The translations under genes and the position numbers were made by a program. From CAZTII01 sp964613305 (GTDB lineage Bacteria > Bacillota_I > Bacilli_A > Erysipelotrichales > Erysipelotrichaceae), in the NCBI GenBank assembly GCA_964613305.1, contig CAZTII010000013.1, positions 1 to 36,222 on the forward strand: a stretch of 36,222 bases of DNA, in the 5' to 3' direction. Below are positions 8,043 to 15,754 of the stretch, piece by piece. Within the stretch, counting starts at the first letter, position 1; every line of letters starts with the position of its first letter. The notes beneath the pieces are model-generated. The model did no database searches, was not told the origin of the DNA, and was given only the letters and a program-made list of their open reading frames with translations.

Positions 8043-8064
8043 AAAAAGAGCTCTCGCTCTTTTT
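8043..8064 (-). terminator. intrinsic terminator of the mannose-PTS operon
   Basis: AAAAAGAGC (8043-8051) pairs with GCTCTTTTT (8056-8064). It overlaps the stop codon of the dehydrogenase gene and can act in both directions. Confidence 0.8.
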
Positions 8065-9100
8065 ATGACATTTTAATGATTACTCGATATGTATTAGGTG
8101 TACTTGCTTTTTCAAATGCCTCTTTACAGTTTTCCATATCATAACGTCCGTCAATTAATTGTTCCATATCAATTAACCCTTGTTCAATTAACTTTGTCGC
8201 TTTTAAATTACTTGCCATTGATGGACTAACAGTACCGATAAATTCGTATTCTTTACTGTGTAGCTTATCCATATCGACACCAATTAACTCTTTTGAATCT
8301 TGTGATGAATACGCTAATAATCGTCCATATGGAGCTAGCATAGCAATAGCATCATTCCAAATTTTGGGACTTGCGATCGCATTTACTACAACATCGGCAC
8401 CTATTCCATTAGAATATTCTTTAACTTTACTTACAGCATCTTCATTAGCAGGATTAATTACTTTATCAGCTCCCATTGCTAATGCTTTTTGAGCTCTTTT
8501 TTCATCCATTTCACTCACAATAACGTATGCTCCACGCATTTTTGCTAATATCACATGAAGCATACCCATAATTCCTGCTCCAATCACAACGACAACATCA
8601 CCAAATTCTATTTTTGCCTTATCAATACTATGGATACAACATGCTAATGGTTCAGTTAAAGCAAAATGGTCAAAGTTAGCGTTTTGTGGTATTTTACAAC
8701 ATTGAATGGCTGGAACCGCTAAATATTGCGCTAGTGCTCCTCCGATGATAATACCAGGAAAATCGACACGTTTTTTTGCTTTTCTTCCATTTAAACACGC
8801 AGTTCCGCGTCCTGTTTTACAATAAATACATTCACCACAATAGCCATATGTAGCAATAATATGATCACCAACTTTGTATTCTTTTACATCACTTCCTACC
8901 GCTACTACAATCCCACTATTTTCATGACCGCCTAGTAATGGATAGCCAAATGCTTTTGCTCCCATGTAACTGCGTTGCTCCACTGTACATAGCGAACATG
9001 ATTTAACTTGGTACAACACCTCATTTGATGAAATTTCTGGCATTGGAAGTTCTTGTATCTCTAATTCTTTTACTCCTGTAATAACAACCGCTTTATTCAT
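8063..9100 (-). CDS. zinc-dependent medium-chain dehydrogenase, polyol/sugar type
   Basis: This is a cytoplasmic NAD(P)-dependent alcohol dehydrogenase of the medium-chain family. The catalytic zinc site is supplied by Cys in SCSLCTVEQ and by GHE at about 58-60; the structural zinc loop CGECIYCKTGRGTAC has four cysteines. The Rossmann segment VVVIGAGIMGMLHVILAK binds the cofactor. Length (345) is typical. It is the last gene of the mannose-PTS operon, 3 nt after the aldolase, so it probably oxidises a phosphorylated polyol or reduces an aldehyde or ketose from the same pathway. Which sugar, and in which direction, cannot be told from sequence. Confidence 0.88.
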   Translation of the reverse strand: MNKAVVITGVKELEIQELPMPEISSNEVLYQVKSCSLCTVEQRSYMGAKAFGYPLLGGHENSGIVVAVGSDVKEYKVGDHIIATYGYCGECIYCKTGRGTACLNGRKAKKRVDFPGIIIGGALAQYLAVPAIQCCKIPQNANFDHFALTEPLACCIHSIDKAKIEFGDVVVVIGAGIMGMLHVILAKMRGAYVIVSEMDEKRAQKALAMGADKVINPANEDAVSKVKEYSNGIGADVVVNAIASPKIWNDAIAMLAPYGRLLAYSSQDSKELIGVDMDKLHSKEYEFIGTVSPSMASNLKATKLIEQGLIDMEQLIDGRYDMENCKEAFEKASTPNTYRVIIKMS

Positions 9101-9103
9101 AAT

Positions 9104-9937
9104 CTACCACGCCTTTCCTTCGCTGCCTAATAGCTTAATGTAATGTGCCAATTTATCTTTAAATCCTTGACCTAAATATTTATAAATTCCATAAATATTA
9201 TATCCACTTAAATCATGATTTATTAAAGCCTGAGCTGCTGCTTCTTTTAAATCAGTCGATAAATTAACTTTACAAATTCCCATTTTAGCTGCTTTTGCTA
9301 GATTTTCATCGCCCGAACCTGAACCACCATGCAGCACTAACGGAACATCTACATGTTTGGTAATTTCTTCTAATAATTCAAAACGAATTTTTGGTTCACC
9401 TTTATAAAATCCATGAGCTGTTCCAATCGCAACTGCTAAACAATCAACACCTGTTTCTTCCACAAATTTAGCAGCCTGAAGAGGATCTGTTAATGCAGCT
9501 TCTCCATCGACACCATATGTTTGACCACCACCCACATGTCCTAATTCAGCCTCCACTGAAACACCAACCGCATGGGCAATTTTAACAAGTTCTTTTACTT
9601 CTTGAACATTTTGTTCATATGAACACGTTGAGCGATCAACCATGATTCCAGTAAACCCAGCTCTTATACCACCGACACAATGTTCAAATGTTGCGCCGTG
9701 ATCTAAGTTTAATGCAACAGGAACTTTACAACGCATTGCTAAATCTTGCATCATACGACCAAAATATTGTAAATCCGGATTTGATTTGAATGGAACACCA
9801 ATAATAATTGGCGAATTTAATTCTTCTGCTATTTCTAAACAAACTCTTAAATTATGCTCATTATCAACATTTGGTGCTGCTACTGCATACTTTCCTTCTT
9901 TTGCCTTGTCTAATATTTCTTTCATTGTAACTAGCAT
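9104..9937 (-). CDS. class II (zinc) ketose-phosphate aldolase, FbaA/GatY-like
   Basis: This cytoplasmic aldolase splits a ketose mono- or bisphosphate into dihydroxyacetone phosphate and an aldehyde. Class II hallmarks are in order: NLDHG (catalytic Asp and zinc His), AELGHVGG (Glu), GTAHGFYKGEPKI (His ligand), VLHGGSGS (His ligand and phosphate loop) and KVNLSTD. At 277 residues it matches the GatY/KbaY/FbaA group. AAGGAGG lies 9 nt before the ATG at 9937. It lies between the PTS permease and a dehydrogenase. The operon holds no sugar kinase, so it may act on a ketose-1-phosphate delivered directly by the PTS. Fructose- or tagatose-bisphosphate activity is equally possible from sequence. 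Confidence 0.9.
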   Translation of the reverse strand: MLVTMKEILDKAKEGKYAVAAPNVDNEHNLRVCLEIAEELNSPIIIGVPFKSNPDLQYFGRMMQDLAMRCKVPVALNLDHGATFEHCVGGIRAGFTGIMVDRSTCSYEQNVQEVKELVKIAHAVGVSVEAELGHVGGGQTYGVDGEAALTDPLQAAKFVEETGVDCLAVAIGTAHGFYKGEPKIRFELLEEITKHVDVPLVLHGGSGSGDENLAKAAKMGICKVNLSTDLKEAAAQALINHDLSGYNIYGIYKYLGQGFKDKLAHYIKLLGSEGKAW

Positions 9938-9955
9938 AAATATTTTCCTCCTTAT

Positions 9956-11551
9956 TTAAACTAATATTTTTGTAAGTCCACCTAAAATTCCAACTAAAAT
10001 TAGAAGTAACATCAACTTTGTTGATGACATTCCTTTATCTAATAATTTGAAACAAATTAGTGTTACTACAAGTGGTAACAACCCTGGAAGTATTGCATCA
10101 AACAATTGTGTTTGAAGAGAAAATGGTGTTTCATTTAGTGTAATCGCGATACCAGTCGATACTTTAACAAATCGTGCAACTAACGCTCCCATAACGATAC
10201 ATCCCATCACTTTTGCAGCGTCAATAACTTTGTTAATTAAACCACTTTCAAGTAACGAAAGAATTGCTTCTGATCCTTTTTTATAACCCAACATGTATGA
10301 ATAATGCCCCATCGCAAAAATCGTAATAGAAATAATAACAGTATATAAAATAGGCCCTAAAATATTTCCATCTTTACCCATTCCCAAGAAGAATGTCAAT
10401 AATAAAGGAACAATAATTCCTTGAGAAACGGTATCACCTATACCAGCTAGTGGGCCCATTAAACTCGATTTAATTGCCGTTAGCGATGTTTCATCAATAT
10501 CATCCGCACCTTGATATTTCTTTTCTTCCATAGCTGCAATTAAACCAGGAATAACTGCTGCAAATTGAGGAGCTGTGTTAAAAAATCCTGTATGACGTTG
10601 AAGTGCTTCTTTCATCCCTTCTTCATCATCTTTATACAATCGTTTAAAAATAGGAACCATAGAATGACAGAAACCAATACCTTGCATTCTTTCATAGTTA
10701 TAACAACCTTGAGCGTGGAAATTCCAAATATAACTACTCATCCACAAATCTTTTTTAGTTAAAATGCTTGGTGTATGACTTATTTCTTCTGATAATGCAC
10801 TATCAAATGGTTTACTATCATCAGATTTTTGACCTTGCATATACAATACTGATAAAATAATCGATAAAAATCCAACACTGATAATGTTTAAGCCGAAATA
10901 TTGGATAAGAACAAAACCAATAAAGAAATAAACTTTAGCACTTCCATGGAAAATAGATTTAAGTGTTAAACCCAATCCTAGAGCTGGTAATATACCCCCG
11001 ACAACCATCAACGATTTCAATACATTTTTACCTAAAAACGCTAACAATCCTTGAATAACCGATGGACCAAAATATACAATGATAAACACTGGAACAGCCG
11101 ACATTAGAAATAACATTGTTTGTGGTAATAAAACATTCGCAATCCAAATTTTATCTGCTTTACCTTCAGCCGCATAACGGTCAGCTAACGGAACAAACAT
11201 TGTACTTAGCGATAATCGGCCAAACCATAGGAATGTACCAAGTATCCCTAAAGGTACTGCAACGGCCATAGACGCTTCAATTGATTGTCCAGTTACGATT
11301 CCTAGCGTCGTAGCCATGATACAGGCTAACGTTGCATCACTCGATAACGTTCCTCCAGTTGACATATTACCCATATACATAAGATTTACTGATGCCCCAA
11401 TTTGAGTCCCTAATGCAGGGTCACCTAATATTAATCCAACAAAAAATCCGGAAACTAATGGTTTACATAATGTGAAGAAGCCCACTCCTATCAATGTAGA
11501 GTTTGCTAGGAAATAAACTAGGCTTATTAATAACGCTTGTATTATAGTCAT
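9956..11551 (-). CDS. fused PTS mannose/fructose/sorbose-family IIC-IID permease
   Basis: This is the membrane part of a mannose-class phosphotransferase system, transporting and passing a sugar to IIB for phosphorylation. Residues 1-240 are IIC: several membrane helices and the signature PLVSGFFVGLILGDPALGTQIGA-type loop (about 31-53). A linker of about 25 residues follows. Residues 264-531 are IID: LTKKDLWMSSYIWNFHAQ, NYERMQGIGF, then SLMGPLAGIGDTVSQG and C-terminal helices. IIC and IID are normally separate genes. There is no internal ATG with a ribosome site at the joint, so only the fusion is made. The start has GGGGAGG upstream. Confidence 0.92.
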   Translation of the reverse strand: MTIIQALLISLVYFLANSTLIGVGFFTLCKPLVSGFFVGLILGDPALGTQIGASVNLMYMGNMSTGGTLSSDATLACIMATTLGIVTGQSIEASMAVAVPLGILGTFLWFGRLSLSTMFVPLADRYAAEGKADKIWIANVLLPQTMLFLMSAVPVFIIVYFGPSVIQGLLAFLGKNVLKSLMVVGGILPALGLGLTLKSIFHGSAKVYFFIGFVLIQYFGLNIISVGFLSIILSVLYMQGQKSDDSKPFDSALSEEISHTPSILTKKDLWMSSYIWNFHAQGCYNYERMQGIGFCHSMVPIFKRLYKDDEEGMKEALQRHTGFFNTAPQFAAVIPGLIAAMEEKKYQGADDIDETSLTAIKSSLMGPLAGIGDTVSQGIIVPLLLTFFLGMGKDGNILGPILYTVIISITIFAMGHYSYMLGYKKGSEAILSLLESGLINKVIDAAKVMGCIVMGALVARFVKVSTGIAITLNETPFSLQTQLFDAILPGLLPLVVTLICFKLLDKGMSSTKLMLLLILVGILGGLTKILV

Positions 11552-11569
11552 TTTATACCTCCCCTTAAA

Positions 11570-12046
11570 TTATTTAATAATTTTTACTAAATCAGTTGCT
11601 TTATCATCTGGTACTAGTTGAAATACCATGTCAATTCCTTTTTCCATTAATCGCTTCATGCAAGCAACTTCAGCATCCGAAGCAAATACATTTTTTATAA
11701 ATTGTTTTCTGTTTTTATTAGAACCCATACCACCCAAAACAATTTTTTTAATGGTAATATTTTGTTCAATTAATTCTTCAAGTCGTTCTGGTACTTTCAC
11801 TAAAATCATGATATCTTTTGCACCTTCACTGCTTTTTAAGTATTCTGCCGCATCATGTGGTCCTTTTATTAGCACTTCAATATTACTTGGTGCAGAAGCT
11901 TTGTAAATTCGTTGCATCATTTGATTATTACTGAGTGCTTCATCGATGATTAAAATCGTCTCCGCCTTAATTGTTTTAATCCATGCGGTAATTACTTGAC
12001 CATGGATTAGACGATCATCAATCCTTGCTAAACAAATATTTTTCAT
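11570..12046 (-). CDS. PTS mannose/fructose/sorbose-family IIB component
   Basis: This is the cytoplasmic IIB subunit, which takes phosphate from IIA on a histidine and gives it to the incoming sugar. The phospho-site is His15 in ARIDDRLIHGQVITAW, and the length of 158 residues is normal. Other family segments are IIDEALSNNQ and the strongly conserved VLGGMGSNKNRKQF. Its ATG overlaps the IIA stop (ATGA) and follows GGGGAGG, giving translational coupling. It belongs to the LevE/ManX-B family; the sugar is not defined by the sequence. Confidence 0.94.
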   Translation of the reverse strand: MKNICLARIDDRLIHGQVITAWIKTIKAETILIIDEALSNNQMMQRIYKASAPSNIEVLIKGPHDAAEYLKSSEGAKDIMILVKVPERLEELIEQNITIKKIVLGGMGSNKNRKQFIKNVFASDAEVACMKRLMEKGIDMVFQLVPDDKATDLVKIIK

Positions 12047-12450
12047 ACAACCTCCCCTTCAAACATTTCATTAACGTACATAATACTTGTTGGTCCTAAC
12101 TCTTTTACCATTTTGCAAATGTCAATGGCTGAACACGTTTTCCTTGATGTGTATACTTCAAGATAAATAGGAAGATTAATCCCAGTAAGATGACAAAACA
12201 TCATTTCTTCCATCAAGCTACACACTAGATTGAATGGCGTCCCACACATTAAATCCGTCATTACAATTACTTCGCCTTTTTTTCCGAGTTCACAAATTGC
12301 TTGCCTAATCTCTGATTTAAATAGTTCAATATCGGCACCAGCTTCTAAACCAAAGGATAAAACATCATTATTATCGCCTGCAATTAACTGCGCACTCTCT
12401 ACTAAACCCTTCGCAAATGTTCCATGAGAAACTACAATAATTTCTACCAT
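12043..12450 (-). CDS. PTS mannose-family IIA component
   Basis: This is the cytoplasmic IIA subunit that receives phosphate from HPr. The active histidine is in IIVVSHGTFAKGL near the N terminus, followed by VIVMTDLMCGTPFNLV, a signature of the mannose IIA fold. The start is uncertain: ATG 12450 (MVEIIVVSHG) gives the standard length of 135 residues, while an upstream TTG (12456) sits 6 nt after AAAGGA and GTG (12459) is also in frame. It is the first gene of the operon IIA-IIB-IICD-aldolase-dehydrogenase, and the promoter lies 28 nt upstream of the ATG. The divergent neighbour is a LevR-type regulator, the usual partner of such systems. Confidence 0.92.
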   Translation of the reverse strand: MVEIIVVSHGTFAKGLVESAQLIAGDNNDVLSFGLEAGADIELFKSEIRQAICELGKKGEVIVMTDLMCGTPFNLVCSLMEEMMFCHLTGINLPIYLEVYTSRKTCSAIDICKMVKELGPTSIMYVNEMFEGEVV

Positions 12451-12477
12451 ATCCAACACAGTTCCTTTCTTAAATAC

Positions 12478-12505
12478 ATCATACTCAATATAAATTCTTT
12501 GTCAA
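12478..12505 (-). promoter_or_regulatory. sigma-A promoter of the mannose-PTS operon
   Basis: On the minus strand TTGACA (12505-12500), 16 nt, TATGAT (12483-12478). This is a vegetative-type promoter. I do not find the TGGCA-N7-TGC pattern of sigma-54 promoters upstream of IIA. Confidence 0.7.
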
Positions 12506-12531
12506 AATTTCAAATTTTAAAAAAAATAAAT

Positions 12532-12541
12532 TTGTGTGTAA
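12532..12541 (+). promoter_or_regulatory. upstream TTGTGTGTAA box
   Basis: TTGTGTGTAA here repeats the core found at 12607-12616 in the same direction, 75 bp apart. It lies about 27 bp upstream of the -35 of the PTS promoter, a place where an activator could bind. Confidence 0.5.
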
Positions 12542-12589
12542 TTAAAAAATACATTATTTTCATTATATTTACTCGTTTTTTTAATTGAT

Positions 12590-12619
12590 TTGACATTTTT
12601 TACAACTTGTGTGTAAAAT
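12590..12619 (+). promoter_or_regulatory. promoter of the LevR-like gene, overlapped by an operator box
   Basis: TTGACA (12590-12595), 18 nt, TAAAAT (12614-12619). The -10 is inside the TGTGTGTAAAAT box at 12608-12619, so binding there would block this promoter. Confidence 0.55.
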
Positions 12620-12660
12620 GATATCAAACATATCCATCAATCACTTTAATTTTACACACA
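12608..12660. promoter_or_regulatory. inverted-repeat operator TGTGTGTAAAAT/ATTTTACACACA
   Basis: A perfect 12-bp inverted repeat: TGTGTGTAAAAT at 12608-12619 and ATTTTACACACA at 12649-12660, with arms 41 bp apart centre to centre (about four helical turns). It lies between the divergent PTS operon and its regulator gene and is the best candidate for the regulator's binding site. Confidence 0.6.
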
Positions 12661-12737
12661 TTGATGTTTTTTAAAAAAATACAATGTTATTATTTAAAAT
12701 TTTTATTGATATTTTGCACAAAAAAAAAGGAGAATTT

Positions 12738-15074
12738 ATGAACCTAACTCAACGTGAAGAAGAAATTTATCATTTGATTAAAAAACAGACGATGGAAGCT
12801 ATTACCACCAACAAACTAGTAACTATTGGTTGTGACGCTCAATATGTATCCGAAACCATTTACTTAGATAGGGCAAATGTATCCCGTATTCTCAATCGGT
12901 TATTTCGTAACAATTATTTATGTAAAATCATGGGACGACCTGCTTTATTTGTAGATAAAGACAGCTTACACATAGAATTCTGTCCAACCATATTTTCAAG
13001 TAAATCTGAATTAATTTCGATGCTAGAACAACATAAATCCATTATAAAATCATATGACCCTTTTAGTTTATGTGTAGGGTTTCAACCAAATGAATCCATG
13101 CACACTATAATCTAAGAGTTAAAATCAGCATTATCATACCCTAATAATCCTTTACCAACTTTAATCGTCGGTGAAATTGGTACTGGAAAAACATTATTAA
13201 TCGAATGTCTCATCAATTATGCAATCTCCTCTTTTATCATTTCTTCTGAAAAAGAGGTTACTCATTACGATTGTCGTTTACATCAAGATAGCCTATCTTT
13301 TATCGAATCACTTACAAAACAACAACTTAATAAATTACTTTTTATCCATCACGTTGATTTCTTAAATGACGAACAACAACTTCAACTATTGCACCATATG
13401 CAACAACTTCACCATCACCAAAGAAGAACTTTCTTTTGTTTTACAACAAATGCAATGTTTAATTTTTTAAGTTTACCGTATATCTCAAGCATTATTACAT
13501 CGATTCCATATCAAGAACGTACAGTGAAAGAACGTTTTTCTTTATTGTGTGATATCGTTCAGCAAGAAGCTAATTTAATTAATCAAACGATTATTCTCAA
13601 TAAAAATGTATTAAACTGTTTTATCATGTCACGTTACAATGATAATTTAATTGGCCTAACAAACGAAGTTCGCTCAAGTATCGCAAGAGCTTCCTTAACA
13701 TCCAAGAGTGGACACATTGAACTAAGCTTTGATGATTTAAGTGATAATGTATTAAAAAACATTGAAAATATAAACAATCATTTAGATGAAATAAATAAAA
13801 TTTATGAATATTTAGGTATAACTACATTTACTTTAAACCCGAATTGTTTAAATTCATTCGTTGAGCATTTAAAAAATAATTTAGTGTATATCGATCATAG
13901 AACATTAATTGATAACACTGTAATCATGTATGACAAAACAATTGCTGACCATGTTAATGACGATATTCGAAATGCTTTAAATACACCTTTAACAACTCTT
14001 AACACAAGCTTTATTCGTGACAACTATGAATTACTAACACCCATATTTGAAACATCAAACATTATCAAAAATGACCAATTAATGTACGGATATTTACTAC
14101 ATTGCGAAAAAATGGTACAAACAATCATTAGTAATCGCTATCAATCAATACCAATCGGAAAAATTACATTAAATAAAAATTATAGTTCTATCATCAGTAA
14201 AGTAATGTCAATGTTAACTTCTACATATTCAATATCAATACCAATCACTGAACAATATTATCTAAGTGAGTATTTAAGTATTTCCGACAGCATTGTTCTT
14301 AATCAACATATTCCATTACTGTTTATTTTAAGTAATTCTACTCTTATTAAAAACTATTCACTATTTATTGATTCACTCAAGACAGATATTCAACCAATTT
14401 ACATTGAATGTAATGTCTACAATTTCGCAAAACAAAAAAATAATCTACAAAAAATATTAAATAACTTTGTTCATTGTAAAGGAATTCTTGTTTTAAGTGA
14501 TGAGCCACTTTACGATGAAATTGAAAGTTTTCTTAATCAATTCAATCATCGTTTTGTCTTTATTTCTACAATTTCGGTCCAAACTTTACCACAAATCATT
14601 AAACTATTACAAAATGAACAAGTATTGTTGGATGATTTTAAACAATTTTCAAAAATAAGCTCTACGTTATCTATTTCTAATGATAATGAAAGTTTTAATA
14701 TTATCGATTTTATTAAAAACGAAATTTTAAATAATTCGTTAACCTTTTTAAATCCGGATAAAATTATTTTATTAGCTAAAGAAGCGTTTGAGGCAATATT
14801 ACTTGATTACTCAATGGCATATGATGAAATTTTAGCAATTAAGTTTATCGTTCATCTCGCTTTTGCAGTAGAACGAGTAATACGCAATCAACCAATCAAC
14901 TATAAAAAAATCAATGAATTTTTAAAACAACATAGTACCTTATATCATATGATTGATAAGCATTGTACGAATATTGAAAATCAATTTGGAATTCAATTTC
15001 CTGTAAGTGAAATTATTTATATTTCACAAATATTTTTAACAAAAATGGAAGATGATGAATACAATAAGATATAA
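12738..15074 (+). pseudogene. LevR-like PRD/AAA+ transcriptional regulator interrupted by an in-frame stop
   Basis: The start at 12738 has AAGGAG before it. Residues 1-75 form a LevR-type winged helix (LTQREEEIYHLIKKQ, then YLDRANVSRILNRLFRNNYL and KIMGRPALF). Codon 126 (13113-13115) is TAA, and the same frame then runs open to 15074: LKSALSYPNN, Walker A GEIGTGKT (about 145-152), a degenerate Walker B (KLLFIHHVDF), two PRD-like regions (FVEHLKNNL and FIVHLAFAVERVI, each with a His), and a mannose-IIA-like segment without its active His. No frameshift is needed. The sigma-54 contact motif GAFTGA is not seen. A 125-residue DNA-binding fragment would still be made. It is either a recent nonsense mutation, a base-call error, or low-level readthrough. 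It diverges from the PTS operon it presumably controlled. Confidence 0.85.
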
Positions 15075-15078
15075 CCAT

Positions 15079-15108
15079 AAAAAAAATTCGCTTTCGCGAA
15101 ATTTTTTT
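15079..15108. terminator. bidirectional terminator between the LevR-like gene and hisIE
   Basis: TTCGC (15087-15091) pairs with GCGAA (15096-15100), extended by an A-run on the left and a T-run on the right with one A-A mismatch. It serves the two convergent genes and overlaps the hisIE stop. Confidence 0.8.
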
Positions 15109-15754
15109 ATTTCCTTTTATTCAATTCAACATTTATCTCTGACCAAGTAATATCATTATTTACCATTAATACTGATAATTGATACAGTAAATCAGATAAT
15201 TCACTTACTATTTCTTCTTTCTTACCATTTTTTGTCGCTATAACAACTTCCGTTGTTTCTTCACCCATTTTCTTTAAAATCTTATCGTTTCCTTGTTCAA
15301 ACAAGTAATTTGTATATGATCCACTCTTTGGATGCTCGCGACGATCTTTAATAACGTCATATAGCGATGATAATGCTTCTTCGGCATCATTGTTTTCACT
15401 GATGACTACTTCTTTTGTATTAATCGCATCAAATGTTCTATGGAAACAAGATGGTTCACCAGTATGACATGAAATATTGCCAACTTGTTCAATTTGAAGT
15501 AAAATCGAATCTCCATCACAATCCAACGACATCGCTTTTAATAATTGAAAGTGACCTGAAGTTTCTCCTTTTTTCCATAATTCTTTACGACTTCTACTAT
15601 AATAATGTACATATCCAGTTTCCATCGTTTTCTCTAATGCTTCACGATTCATATACGCTTGCATTCTAACTTTTTTAGATACGACATCTTGAGCTATAAC
15701 AGTAACTAATCCTTGTTCATTGAATTTAACATCATCGATAGAAGCTAAAATCAT
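15107..15754 (-). CDS. hisIE: bifunctional phosphoribosyl-AMP cyclohydrolase / phosphoribosyl-ATP pyrophosphatase
   Basis: This enzyme catalyses the second and third steps of histidine synthesis. The N-terminal HisI domain (about 1-112) has RSRKELWKKGETSGH, the metal site SLDCDGDSIL and CHTGEPSCF. The C-terminal HisE domain (about 120-215) has KKMGEETTEVVIATKNG and SELSDLLYQLSVLM. The fusion order and 215-residue length match the common HisIE form. Its ATG overlaps the stop of the HisA-HisF frame (ATGA), so it is translationally coupled and last in the operon. Confidence 0.96.
   Translation of the reverse strand: MILASIDDVKFNEQGLVTVIAQDVVSKKVRMQAYMNREALEKTMETGYVHYYSRSRKELWKKGETSGHFQLLKAMSLDCDGDSILLQIEQVGNISCHTGEPSCFHRTFDAINTKEVVISENNDAEEALSSLYDVIKDRREHPKSGSYTNYLFEQGNDKILKKMGEETTEVVIATKNGKKEEIVSELSDLLYQLSVLMVNNDITWSEINVELNKRK

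Noticed and set aside
12480..12600. Sigma-54 promoter expected for a LevR-controlled operon
   Set aside because: No GG-N10-GC type -24/-12 element was found; a TTGACA/TATGAT pair is present instead.
13116..13397. Separate gene starting after the stop codon in the LevR-like frame
   Set aside because: The first ATG after the stop is at 13398, after the Walker A motif, so a downstream start would lose the ATPase core; a broken single gene is simpler.
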